A stretch of 64,000 bases of DNA from CAZQFV01 sp964592645 (GTDB taxonomy: Bacteria; Chloroflexota; Chloroflexia; DTKN01): the NCBI GenBank assembly GCA_964592645.1, contig CAZQFV010000001.1:186001-250000 (forward strand). The letters run 5' to 3'. Positions 48,884 through 57,237 of the stretch are shown here, piece by piece. A program made the position numbers and the translations under genes. Numbering within the stretch: the first letter of the stretch is position 1; every line of letters starts with the position of its first letter. The notes below the pieces were generated by a model that ran no database searches, was not told the DNA's origin, and worked only from the letters and a program-made list of their open reading frames with translations.

Positions 48884-49933
48884 ATGCCAGAAGTATCCCC
48901 CACCGCCAGAGAGCTGCACTGCCGCTCCATCGTCTGCGACGGCCACTGCGACACGATCCTGGCCCTGGACCGCCACAACCGCCAACGGCAGGAACGGGCC
49001 CCATGGGGGCATCCCCCCGCCGCCGACGAGTTCCGCCGCCTGGGGGAGCGTTCCCCCCTGGGCCACATCGACCTGCCGCGCCTGATCGAGGGCGGGGTCA
49101 CGGCGCAGGTGTTTGCCCTCTTTGTCGAGGACCCCTACCTCCCGGGCGAGGCGGCCCGGCGCGCCGTACAGCTCCTGGACCTCTTCTATCGTGAGGTCGA
49201 GGCCAACGCCGAGCGGCTGTCCCTGGCCACCTGCGCCGCCGACATCCGCCGGGCCAAGGCCGAGGGCCGGGTGGCCGGCATCCTGGGGATCGAGGGCGGG
49301 GAAGCCCTGGAGGGCGACCTGGCGGTGCTGCGCACCTTCTACCGCCTGGGGGTGCGCCTGCTGACCGTGGCCTGGAACCGGCGCAATGCCCTGGCCGACG
49401 GGCTGAAGGAGGCGCGCAGCGGTGGTGGGCTGACGACGTTCGGCGTGGAAGCGGTGCAGGAGATGAACCGCCTGGGGATGATCGTCGACGTGTCGCACCT
49501 GGCGCCGGCCGGCGTGCGCGACGTCCTGGAGGTGAGCAAGGCCCCGGTCATCGCCTCGCACTCCAACGCCCGCGCCGTGCGGGACACGCCGCGCAACCTG
49601 AGCGACGAGCAGGCCCGGGCCATCGCCGCCAGCGGCGGGTGGATCGGCCTCACCTTTGTGCCCCACTTCATCGGCGAGCCGGCCACCCTGGAGCGCCTGC
49701 TGGACCATGCCGAGCACCTCCTGCGGGTGGCCGGCGAGGACCATGTGGGGATCGGGGGCGACTACGACGGCTTCGGCTCCGGCCCGGAGGACAATTTCCA
49801 AGACCTGCCGGACGTGTCTTACCTGCCGCGGCTGACGGAAGGGTTGCTGCGGCGCGGCCTCTCCGAACAGGTGGTGGAAAAGGTGCTGGGGGAGAATTTC
49901 CTGCGCGTCTTTGCCGAGGTAGTCGGCCCGTAG
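48884..49933 (+). CDS. Membrane dipeptidase family (M19) protein
   Basis: A 349-residue zinc dipeptidase (renal dipeptidase family). Zinc ligands and substrate site: DGHCDTILAL near the N terminus, GIEGGEALEG, LTVAWNRRNALADG, VDVSHLAPAGVRDVL, ASHSNARAV and GGDYDGFGSGPEDN. Family members hydrolyse dipeptides, often with broad specificity, and no signal peptide is seen here. AAGGAGG precedes ATG 48884. Upstream lies palindromic element A rather than an obvious promoter. Downstream is the M3 peptidase with its own promoter, so the pair may form a peptide-salvage unit. Confidence 0.92.
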   Translation: MPEVSPTARELHCRSIVCDGHCDTILALDRHNRQRQERAPWGHPPAADEFRRLGERSPLGHIDLPRLIEGGVTAQVFALFVEDPYLPGEAARRAVQLLDLFYREVEANAERLSLATCAADIRRAKAEGRVAGILGIEGGEALEGDLAVLRTFYRLGVRLLTVAWNRRNALADGLKEARSGGGLTTFGVEAVQEMNRLGMIVDVSHLAPAGVRDVLEVSKAPVIASHSNARAVRDTPRNLSDEQARAIAASGGWIGLTFVPHFIGEPATLERLLDHAEHLLRVAGEDHVGIGGDYDGFGSGPEDNFQDLPDVSYLPRLTEGLLRRGLSEQVVEKVLGENFLRVFAEVVGP

Positions 49934-49938
49934 CCCTT

Positions 49939-49967
49939 TTGCCCATTTCGGTCCGTGGTGCTATAAT
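49939..49967 (+). promoter_or_regulatory. Promoter of the M3 peptidase gene
   Basis: TTGCCC (49939-49944), 17 bp, TATAAT (49962-49967) with TGC extended -10, 40 bp before the start. Confidence 0.75.
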
Positions 49968-50007
49968 CTGCCCGCTGGAAACGTTCACCGCGACAAAGGA
50001 GGAACGC

Positions 50008-51741
50008 ATGCTCACCGGACTTCCCCAGGACCTTGCCGCCCTGATGAGTTGGACGTGGGCGGATGCCGAGCCCTACTTTCACGATCTGGCCGGCCGCGCC
50101 CTGACCGCCGAAAACGTCGCCGAGTTCTTGTCCGATTGGACGGCAGTCTACGACGTGCTCGACGAACTGGGCACGCGGCTGTACGTGGCCACCACCGTCG
50201 ACACGGCCGACGAGGAGGCCGAGCGCCGCTACCGGGACTACCTGGACCATGTCTCGCCGGCCCTGGAGGCCGCCGAGCAGGTGTTGAAGGAGAAGCTGCT
50301 GGCCAGCGGACTGCAGCCGGCCGGCTTCGAGGTCCCCCTGCGCAAGATGCGGACCGAGGCGGCCCTCTTCCGCCAGGAGAACCTGCCCCTGCAGACCGAG
50401 GAGGCCAAGCTGGCGGTCCAGTACAACAAGATCGTCGGCGCGCAGACGGTGCAGTGGGAGGGCCAGGAGCTGACCATCACCCAGTTGGGGCCGGTCTTCC
50501 AGGACCCCGACCGTGACCGGCGCGAACGCGCCTGGCGGCTGGCCGCTGCCCGACGGCTGGCCGACCGCGCGGCGATCAACGCCCTCTGGCAGCAGTTCCT
50601 GGTCCTGCGGCGCAAGATCGCCGCCAACGCCGGCTTCCCCGACTACCGCGCCTATGCCTGGCAGCAGCGCCTGCGCTTCGACTATACCCCCGACGATTGC
50701 CTCCGTTTCCACCGGGCCATCGAGGGAACGGTCGTCCCCGCGGCGACGCGCATCCTGGAGCGCTACCGCCGGCGCCTGGGTGTGCCGACGCTGCGGCCGT
50801 GGGATTTCCAGTCCCTGGAACCCCCCGAACTGGGGCCGGACCCCCTGGGCCGGCCGCCGCTGCGCCCCTTCCGCGACATCGAGGAGCTGGTGCGCAGGTC
50901 GGGGACGATCTTTGAGCGCGTGGACCCGCAGTTGGGGGGCTACTTTGCCATGATGGTCCGGGGAGGGCTGCTCGACCTGGAGAACCGCAAGAACAAGGGA
51001 CCCGGCGCCTATTGTGCCGGCTTTCCGGCCAGCCGGCAGCCCTTTGTCTTTGCCAATGCCGTCGGCGTGCATGCCAATGTCGACACGGTGCTGCACGAAT
51101 GCGGCCACGCCTTTCACAACTATGAGCGGTTTCGGCTGCCCTACTACCAGCAGCGCCACTGCGGTATGGAGATGGCCGAGGTGGCCTCGATGTCCATGGA
51201 GCTGCTGGCGGCCCCCTACCTGGAGGAGAAGGAAGGCGGCTTCTACAGCGCTGCCGACGCTGCCCGGGCGCGCATTGAGCATCTGGAGGGCAACATCCTC
51301 TTCTGGCCCTACATGGCCGTGGTCGATGCCTTCCAGCACTGGGTCTATGAGAATCCCGACGCGGCCATGGATCCGGCCCAATGCGATGCCCGGTGGGGCG
51401 CGCTGTGGGAGAGGTTCTTCCCGACCATCGACTGGAGCGGGCTGGAAGAGGAGCGGGTGACCGGCTGGCACCGCAAGGCCCACATTCACCGCACCCCCTT
51501 CTACTATATCGAGTACGGCCTGGCCCAACTGGGGGCGACGCAGATCTGGGCCAACGCCCTGCACGACCAGGCCGGCGCGGTGGCGGCCTACCGGCGGGCC
51601 CTGGCCTTGGGCGGGACCGTCTCGCTGCCGAAGCTATTCGCGGCCGCCGGGGCCAAGCTGGCCTTTGATGCCGAGACGTTGGGGCGAGCCGTGGACCTCA
51701 TCGAGGGGACGATCGCCCGACTGGAGGGGGAGGCCCATTAG
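50008..51741 (+). CDS. M3 family oligoendopeptidase
   Basis: A 577-residue zinc metallopeptidase of the M3 (oligoendopeptidase F) family. The active-site helix reads VLHECGHAFHNYE with H363, E364 and H367, and the third ligand lies in MEMAEVASMSMELL. The C-terminal part has FWPYMAVVDAFQHWVYENP and HIHRTPFYYIEYGLAQLGA, typical of the family. Members cut short peptides in the cytoplasm. AAGGAGG lies close before ATG 50008. The cupin gene starts 33 nt after its stop. Confidence 0.94.
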   Translation: MLTGLPQDLAALMSWTWADAEPYFHDLAGRALTAENVAEFLSDWTAVYDVLDELGTRLYVATTVDTADEEAERRYRDYLDHVSPALEAAEQVLKEKLLASGLQPAGFEVPLRKMRTEAALFRQENLPLQTEEAKLAVQYNKIVGAQTVQWEGQELTITQLGPVFQDPDRDRRERAWRLAAARRLADRAAINALWQQFLVLRRKIAANAGFPDYRAYAWQQRLRFDYTPDDCLRFHRAIEGTVVPAATRILERYRRRLGVPTLRPWDFQSLEPPELGPDPLGRPPLRPFRDIEELVRRSGTIFERVDPQLGGYFAMMVRGGLLDLENRKNKGPGAYCAGFPASRQPFVFANAVGVHANVDTVLHECGHAFHNYERFRLPYYQQRHCGMEMAEVASMSMELLAAPYLEEKEGGFYSAADAARARIEHLEGNILFWPYMAVVDAFQHWVYENPDAAMDPAQCDARWGALWERFFPTIDWSGLEEERVTGWHRKAHIHRTPFYYIEYGLAQLGATQIWANALHDQAGAVAAYRRALALGGTVSLPKLFAAAGAKLAFDAETLGRAVDLIEGTIARLEGEAH

Positions 51742-51774
51742 CCCGTTGGCCCGTTGCCTGCCGGGGAAGCGACG

Positions 51775-52278
51775 ATGACAGCCGAGCAGATTATAGCACT
51801 CCTGGGCCTACAGCCGCTGCCGGTGGAAGGGGGCTACTATGCCGAGAGCTACCGCGCCGCGGAGACCATCCCGGCGGAGGCCCTGCCCGGGCGCTACCGC
51901 GGCCCCCGCGCGCACGGCACGGCCATCTACTACCTGCTGACCCCCGATACCTGTTCCCATCTGCACCGCCTGCCAACCGACGAGGTCTGGCACTTTTACC
52001 TGGGCGATGCTGTGGAGCTGCTGCAACTGGGGCCGGCCGGCGCCGGCCGGGTGGTGCTGCTCGGCCCGGACCTGGCCTCCGGCCAGCGCCCGCAGGTCAT
52101 GGTCCCCCGCGGGACCTGGATGGGGGCGCGGCTGGCGGCCGGCGGGCGCCTCGCCCTGCTGGGGACGACGATGGCCCCCGGGTTCGACCCGGCCGATTTC
52201 GAGGCGGGGAGGAGGGAGGAACTTCTGGGCGAGTATCCGGCATTTCGGGAGGACATCCTGGCTCTGACGGAAGGGTGA
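51775..52278 (+). CDS. Cupin DUF985 protein
   Basis: A 167-residue protein of the DUF985 cupin family. EGGYYAESYRAAETIP, GTAIYYLLTPDTCSHLHRLP, DEVWHFYLGDAVELLQL, GPDLASGQRPQVMVPRGTWM and TMAPGFDPADFEAG are the family marks; H and E residues in SHLHRLPTDE could bind a metal or sugar nucleotide. The molecular function is unknown. It follows the M3 gene on the same strand. The ATG at 51775 is preceded only by a weak GGGAAG. Confidence 0.88.
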   Translation: MTAEQIIALLGLQPLPVEGGYYAESYRAAETIPAEALPGRYRGPRAHGTAIYYLLTPDTCSHLHRLPTDEVWHFYLGDAVELLQLGPAGAGRVVLLGPDLASGQRPQVMVPRGTWMGARLAAGGRLALLGTTMAPGFDPADFEAGRREELLGEYPAFREDILALTEG

Positions 52279-52344
52279 TTGGGGATCGGGTAGCGCTGAT
52301 CGGTCCAGCGGACGAATCACCGGGTACCGTCCCGATTCCCAATC
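52277..52344. repeat. Low-complexity palindromic element, copy B
   Basis: Arms 52277-52290 and 52331-52344 pair at 13 of 14 positions. The element is related, in inverted orientation, to 48793-48870. It starts at the stop of the cupin gene and lies directly before the dnaE promoter. Confidence 0.7.
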
Positions 52345-52360
52345 TCCAATACCCAAATTG

Positions 52361-52369
52361 TGGTATAAT
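52361..52369 (+). promoter_or_regulatory. Extended -10 promoter of dnaE
   Basis: TGG then TATAAT (52364-52369), 28 bp before the start codon. No good -35 hexamer is found at the normal distance; that stretch lies at the edge of palindromic element B. Confidence 0.55.
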
Positions 52370-52397
52370 AGCCCCAGAGCTTTCACGAGGGTTTGCC

Positions 52398-55300
52398 ATG
52401 GCCCGCCCCTTTGTCCACCTACACCTCCATACCGAGTACAGCGTCCTCGACGGCTTTTCGCATATTGGTCCCCTGTGTAAGCAGGCCGCCGAGCTGGAGA
52501 TGCCGGCCCTGGCCATCACCGACCACGGCGTCATGTACGGCGTCATCGACTTTTACAACGCCTGCCGCAAGGAGGGGATCAAGCCGATCATCGGCGTCGA
52601 GACCTACATGGCGCTGCAAAGCCACACCCGCCGCAGCACCGAGGACAAGAAACAGTATCACCTGGTGCTGCTGGCCCGCAACGCCACAGGCTACCGTAAC
52701 CTGATCTGGCTGGTGACGCGCGCCCATCTGGACGGCTTTTACTACAAGGCGCGCATCGACCGCGAACTGCTGGCCGGCCATCACGAGGGGCTCATCGCCC
52801 TCTCGGCCTGCGGGGGCGGCGAGCTGGCCCAACACATCCTGCAGGGCGACCTGCGCGCCGCTCGCGAGGCCGCTGCCTGGTACCGCGACCTCCTGGGCCC
52901 CGACGGCTACTTCCTGGAGCTCCAGCGTCACCCCGGTCTCCCCGAGCTGGAGCCGGTGAACCAGGAGCTGGTGCGCATCGCGCGGGAGCTGCATATCCCC
53001 CTGGTCGCCACCAACGATCCCCACTACATCAAACCCGAGGATGCCCAGGCCCACGACATCCTGCTCTGCCTGCAGACCAACAAGATGCTGGGCGAACGCG
53101 ACCGCCTGCGCATGTCCGACGAATCCTACTACCTGAAGAGCGGCGACGAGATGGCCGCCCTCTTCCCCGAGTGGCCGGACGCCCTGGACAACACGCTGCG
53201 CATCGCCGAGATGTGCAACCTGGACCTGGAGTTCGGGCGGGTGGAGCTCCCCGAGTTTGCCCTGCCGGAAGGCCACACGCCCGACAGCTACCTGCGGCAG
53301 GTCTGCGAGGAAGGGCTGCGCCGCCGCTACGGCGCCCACCTGCGCCCCGAGCACTGGGAACGCCTGAACTATGAGCTCGGCGTCATCCAGGAGATGGGCT
53401 TTGCGCTCTATATGCTCATCGTCTGGGATTTTGTGCGCTACGCGCGGGAGCAGCGCATCCCCGCTCAGCCGCGGGGCTCCGGGGCCGGCTCGATCGTCCT
53501 CTACTGCCTGGGCATCTCCGATGTCGACCCGGTGGCCCACCGCCTGGTCTTTGAGCGCTTTCTCAACCCCGAGCGCCACGAGATGCCCGACATCGACATG
53601 GACTTTGCCGATAGCCGGCGGGCCGAGGTCATCGACTACCTCGTCCGGCGCTACGGCCAGGACCGCACCGCCCAGATCATCACCTTTGGCACCCTGGGGG
53701 CCAAGGCGGCGATCCGCGATGTCGGCCGGGTGATGGGCATATCCCTGGGCACGGTGGACCGCGTGGCCAAGCTCATCCCCCCGGTCCCGGTGGGCACGAC
53801 GATCGACCAGGCCCTGGAAAAGGTCCCGGATTTCCGCCAACTGTACGAGTCCGACCGGGAGATCCGAGGGCTGGTGGACATGGCCCGCAAGGTGGAGGGG
53901 GTGGTGCGCAACGTCGGCACGCACGCCTGCGGCATGGTGGTCGCGCGCCGGCCGCTGGTGGAGATCGTCCCCCTGCAGCGCACCATCAAGGATGAAAATG
54001 TCATCATGGCCTGTTTCCCCATGAATACCCTGGGGGATATCGGCCTGCTGAAGGTGGACCTGCTGGGACTGTCCAACCTGACGATCGTCGACGAGGTGCT
54101 GCGCTACATCCGCCGCAGCACCGGCCGGGACATCTCCCTGGAAGAGATCCCGCTGGACGATGCGCCCACCTTTGAGATGCTCAGCCAGGGCCGCACCGTG
54201 GGCGTCTTCCAGTTGGAGGGCAGCGGCATGACCCGCCACCTGGTGGAGCTGCGCCCCACCTCGGTGGACGACCTGGTGGCCATGGTGGCCCTGTACCGCC
54301 CCGGCCCGATGGATCAGATCCCCAACTACATCCGGGGCAAGAACAACCCCAAGCAGGTGACCTACCTGCACCCCACGCTGGAGCCGATCCTCAAGGATAC
54401 CTACGGGGTCATCGTTTACCAGGAGCAGGTGCTGCAGATCCTGCAGAAGATGGCCGGCTACACCCTGGGCCGCGCCGATATCGTGCGCAAGGCCATCGGC
54501 AAGAAGAAACGCGACCTGATGGAGCAGGAGGAGCCGCGTTTCATCCAGGGCTGTATCGCCAACGGCTTGAGCACGGACCAGGCCCGGACGCTATGGGACC
54601 TGATCCAGCCCTTTGCCGGCTACTCTTTCAACAAGGCCCACGCTACCTGCTACGGTCTGTTGGCCTATCAGACCGCCTACCTGAAGACGCACTACCCGGC
54701 CGAGTACATGGCTGCCCTGCTCACTACCTATGCCAGCAATACCGACAAGGTCGCCCTCTCCGTGGCCGAGTGCTGGCGCATGGGCGTGGCCGTCCTGCCA
54801 CCCGATGTCAACTGTTCCGAGGAGGGCTTTACCATCGAGGAACTGGCCGAGACGGAGGCGCAGGGCAGACCTCGCCGCGCCATCCGCTTCGGCCTGGGGG
54901 CGATCAAGAATGTGGGCAGCGGCCCCATCGCGGCGATCATCGCGGCGCGCGCCTCCGGCGGCCCCTTCCGCGACCTGGGCGACTTTTGCGCCCGCGTGGA
55001 CTACCACCAGCTCAACAGCCGCGTATTGGAGAGCCTGATCAAGGCCGGCGCGATGGACAGCCTGCCCGGCCGCCGCGAGCAGCTCCTGGCGGACCTGCCG
55101 CGGGCTATGGGTGCCGGCCAGCAACAGCAGAAGGCCCGTGAGATCGGCCAGGCCAGCATGTTCGACCTGCTGGGCGAGCAGCCTGCCGCCGAGGTGGCTC
55201 CCCACCCGCTCCCCGATGTCCCTCCCCAGCCGCGGCGGACTCTGCTGGCTTGGGAGAAAGAACTGCTGGGCCTCTATGTCTCCGCGCACCCGCTGCATGA

Positions 55301-56135
55301 CGTGCTGCGGCGACTGCCGGCCAAGGACCAGGCCGCGCTCATCACCCTGGGCATGATCTCGGAGGAGATGACCGGGCAGACGGTGCGCGTGCTGGGTCTC
55401 CTGGCCCGGGTGCGGCAGCTGCGCACCAGCAAGGACGAGGCCATGGCCGTCGGCGAGCTGGAGGACATGGACGGGACGATGGAGGTCGTCGTCTTTCCGC
55501 GCACCTACGAAAAGGTCCGGGAGCGCTGGGTGCCGGACAGCATCCTGATCGTCGAGGGCAAGGTGGACGTGCGCAACGAACGCCTGCAGTTGATCTGCCA
55601 GGGGGTGCAGCAGATGGAGAACCCAGATCCACGGCAGCCGGCCGTGCCGGTGCCCGGCGAGTTCCTGACCTATGAGCAGGATATGGCCCTGCGGACGCCC
55701 AAGCCGACGGCCTTGCCCTACGAGGAGTTTGCTGTGGAGGAGGACGACAAGGAAACGGCCGATTTGGTTCCGCCGCCGGCCCCGCCACGCCAGCCGCCGC
55801 CTTCCGGTCGCGTGGCGCCGGCCGCGCGGCCGCGCCGGCCCGTGGCCAACGGCCCGGCGGCCCGGCCGGCCAGCGGCCTCCCGGAGAGCGGGCGCGAGGT
55901 GCTGATCTCGCTGCCGCACAGCGACGATGTCGACGATGATATCCAGCGCATGCAGCGCCTGCACACCCTGTTCAAGGCCCACCGCGGCACGGACCGCCTG
56001 ACCCTGCTCGTGCGCAACGGGCGGGTCGTCACGCGCCTGGAGCCGCTGGAGCGGGTGGCCTACTCCGAGGAGTTCTGCCAGCAGGTGGAAGAGCTGCTGG
56101 GGCAGGGCGCGGTGCAGGTCCGGGACGTGGGCTGA
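52398..56135 (+). CDS. dnaE: DNA polymerase III subunit alpha
   Basis: A 1245-residue replicative polymerase. N-terminal PHP domain (HLHLHTEYSVLDGFSHI, ALAITDHGVMYG), the C-family polymerase core with catalytic acids in MPDIDMDFADSRRAEVIDYL and further palm/fingers motifs (PRGSGAGSIVLYCLGI, YRPGPMDQIPNYIRGK, AHATCYGLLAYQTAYLKTHY), a helix-hairpin-helix, and an OB-fold region (TVRVLGLLARVRQLRTSKD). A Pro/Arg-rich linker (residues about 1120-1160) leads to a C-terminal domain. Length and layout fit bacterial DnaE1. It is well separated from dnaX, as is common. Confidence 0.97.
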   Translation: MARPFVHLHLHTEYSVLDGFSHIGPLCKQAAELEMPALAITDHGVMYGVIDFYNACRKEGIKPIIGVETYMALQSHTRRSTEDKKQYHLVLLARNATGYRNLIWLVTRAHLDGFYYKARIDRELLAGHHEGLIALSACGGGELAQHILQGDLRAAREAAAWYRDLLGPDGYFLELQRHPGLPELEPVNQELVRIARELHIPLVATNDPHYIKPEDAQAHDILLCLQTNKMLGERDRLRMSDESYYLKSGDEMAALFPEWPDALDNTLRIAEMCNLDLEFGRVELPEFALPEGHTPDSYLRQVCEEGLRRRYGAHLRPEHWERLNYELGVIQEMGFALYMLIVWDFVRYAREQRIPAQPRGSGAGSIVLYCLGISDVDPVAHRLVFERFLNPERHEMPDIDMDFADSRRAEVIDYLVRRYGQDRTAQIITFGTLGAKAAIRDVGRVMGISLGTVDRVAKLIPPVPVGTTIDQALEKVPDFRQLYESDREIRGLVDMARKVEGVVRNVGTHACGMVVARRPLVEIVPLQRTIKDENVIMACFPMNTLGDIGLLKVDLLGLSNLTIVDEVLRYIRRSTGRDISLEEIPLDDAPTFEMLSQGRTVGVFQLEGSGMTRHLVELRPTSVDDLVAMVALYRPGPMDQIPNYIRGKNNPKQVTYLHPTLEPILKDTYGVIVYQEQVLQILQKMAGYTLGRADIVRKAIGKKKRDLMEQEEPRFIQGCIANGLSTDQARTLWDLIQPFAGYSFNKAHATCYGLLAYQTAYLKTHYPAEYMAALLTTYASNTDKVALSVAECWRMGVAVLPPDVNCSEEGFTIEELAETEAQGRPRRAIRFGLGAIKNVGSGPIAAIIAARASGGPFRDLGDFCARVDYHQLNSRVLESLIKAGAMDSLPGRREQLLADLPRAMGAGQQQQKAREIGQASMFDLLGEQPAAEVAPHPLPDVPPQPRRTLLAWEKELLGLYVSAHPLHDVLRRLPAKDQAALITLGMISEEMTGQTVRVLGLLARVRQLRTSKDEAMAVGELEDMDGTMEVVVFPRTYEKVRERWVPDSILIVEGKVDVRNERLQLICQGVQQMENPDPRQPAVPVPGEFLTYEQDMALRTPKPTALPYEEFAVEEDDKETADLVPPPAPPRQPPPSGRVAPAARPRRPVANGPAARPASGLPESGREVLISLPHSDDVDDDIQRMQRLHTLFKAHRGTDRLTLLVRNGRVVTRLEPLERVAYSEEFCQQVEELLGQGAVQVRDVG

Positions 56136-56153
56136 TGCAACGGGGGCTAGACC

Positions 56154-56669
56154 ATGCTGTGGCGTAGGCTGGTTACGATCCTGACCGTCGAGATCCAATG
56201 GGGCCGCTTGGCGGCGTTGGCCGCGGGGGTAGCCTTTGTGGCCGTCGTCACTGCGGGCGGCACGATGAGCTTTCTGTCCATGGTGGTCTTTTCCCTGGGC
56301 GGCATCTTTATCGAGCGCATGGCCCCCAAGCGGCCCTACTGGAACGGGCTGGCCTATGGCCTGATGAGCGTGTTCTTCTACATCCTGCTGCTCGAGCTGA
56401 GCATCGTGGGCCGCGGGCAGCCGTGGCCCACGATGGCGACGCTGCTCGAGGAACTCTTGTCGGTCAGCATTGTGGTCCTCCCGCAGGCGCTGATCGGCAC
56501 CTGGATCGGGGTGACCATCCGCCGCATCGGCCAAGCGGGCCGCGGGGGCAAGGAGCAGGGCGACGGCGCGGCGTCCCCGGATGGCGCCCGCCCCGCGGGG
56601 GAGAAGGGAGCTCCAGCCTCCCGGCCGGCCCCGCGGGAGCGGACCGACCGCCGCCGGACCAAACGCTGA
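56154..56669 (+). CDS. Small integral membrane protein, function unknown
   Basis: A 171-residue protein with four predicted transmembrane helices (about residues 20-40, 42-62, 68-90 and 105-125) and a charged, disordered C-terminal tail rich in Gly, Arg and Pro. The segments PKRPYWNGLAYGLMSV and LPQALIGTWIGVTIRR recur in modified form in the next gene, so the two are paralogues. No recognisable motif is present. It begins 18 nt after dnaE and could be cotranscribed with it. Confidence 0.72.
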   Translation: MLWRRLVTILTVEIQWGRLAALAAGVAFVAVVTAGGTMSFLSMVVFSLGGIFIERMAPKRPYWNGLAYGLMSVFFYILLLELSIVGRGQPWPTMATLLEELLSVSIVVLPQALIGTWIGVTIRRIGQAGRGGKEQGDGAASPDGARPAGEKGAPASRPAPRERTDRRRTKR

Positions 56670-56730
56670 ACGCCCGATTGTGGCCGGTGCGCTCCGATAA
56701 CGGTCGAGTGCCGCCAAAGGAGGTTTACGC

Positions 56731-57165
56731 GTGGAGGAACAGTCCGGAGTTCGGAAAAACGGCGGTGCGCCCGCGCCGAGGCTCTTGCCGGGTATCCCCT
56801 GGCGCCGGCTCCTGCTGGGCTTGGCGGTAGCCACGGGCGCCTTTCTCCTCCTGTTTATCCTGGGTAACGTCCTGCCGCTGCTCATCTATGTCGGCTGTCT
56901 GGTCTTTCTGCCGGTGGGTCTGTGGATCGGCCGGGGTAGCCGGAAACCATGGCTCGACGGGATCATCTATGGTGGACTGACGGCGCTGGTGGTGGCGCTG
57001 ATCCTATTCTTGGGCAGCGAACTGGGACCGCTGGGCCTATTGGCAGCGCTGTTCCTGGCTTTGCCACAGGGGTTCCTGGGAATCTGGCTGGGGGCGCGGG
57101 CCTGGCCGCAGCGGGAGGGCGCGGCTGCTGCGCCCCGATCCGAACCGCCGGCCAGGGAACCGTAG
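56731..57165 (+). CDS. Small integral membrane protein, paralogue of the preceding gene
   Basis: A 144-residue protein with about four hydrophobic helices (residues 25-47, 48-68, 75-97, 100-125). SRKPWLDGIIYGGLTA and LPQGFLGIWLGARAW correspond to segments of the preceding protein. The start is GTG 56731 with AAAGGAGG upstream. It has no known domain that I recognise. With its neighbour it separates dnaE from the GT39-like cluster. Confidence 0.72.
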   Translation: MEEQSGVRKNGGAPAPRLLPGIPWRRLLLGLAVATGAFLLLFILGNVLPLLIYVGCLVFLPVGLWIGRGSRKPWLDGIIYGGLTALVVALILFLGSELGPLGLLAALFLALPQGFLGIWLGARAWPQREGAAAAPRSEPPAREP

Positions 57166-57237
57166 TCTGCCCCAGGCGAGGGCCTGCCGGGACCGACCGG
57201 GAGCACCCGGCGGGGATATTTGCACAAAGGCTACACG

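Noticed and set aside
52419..54371. A 650-codon minus-strand frame opposite dnaE
   Set aside because: It mirrors codon-position bias of dnaE and shows no ribosome binding site or protein family.
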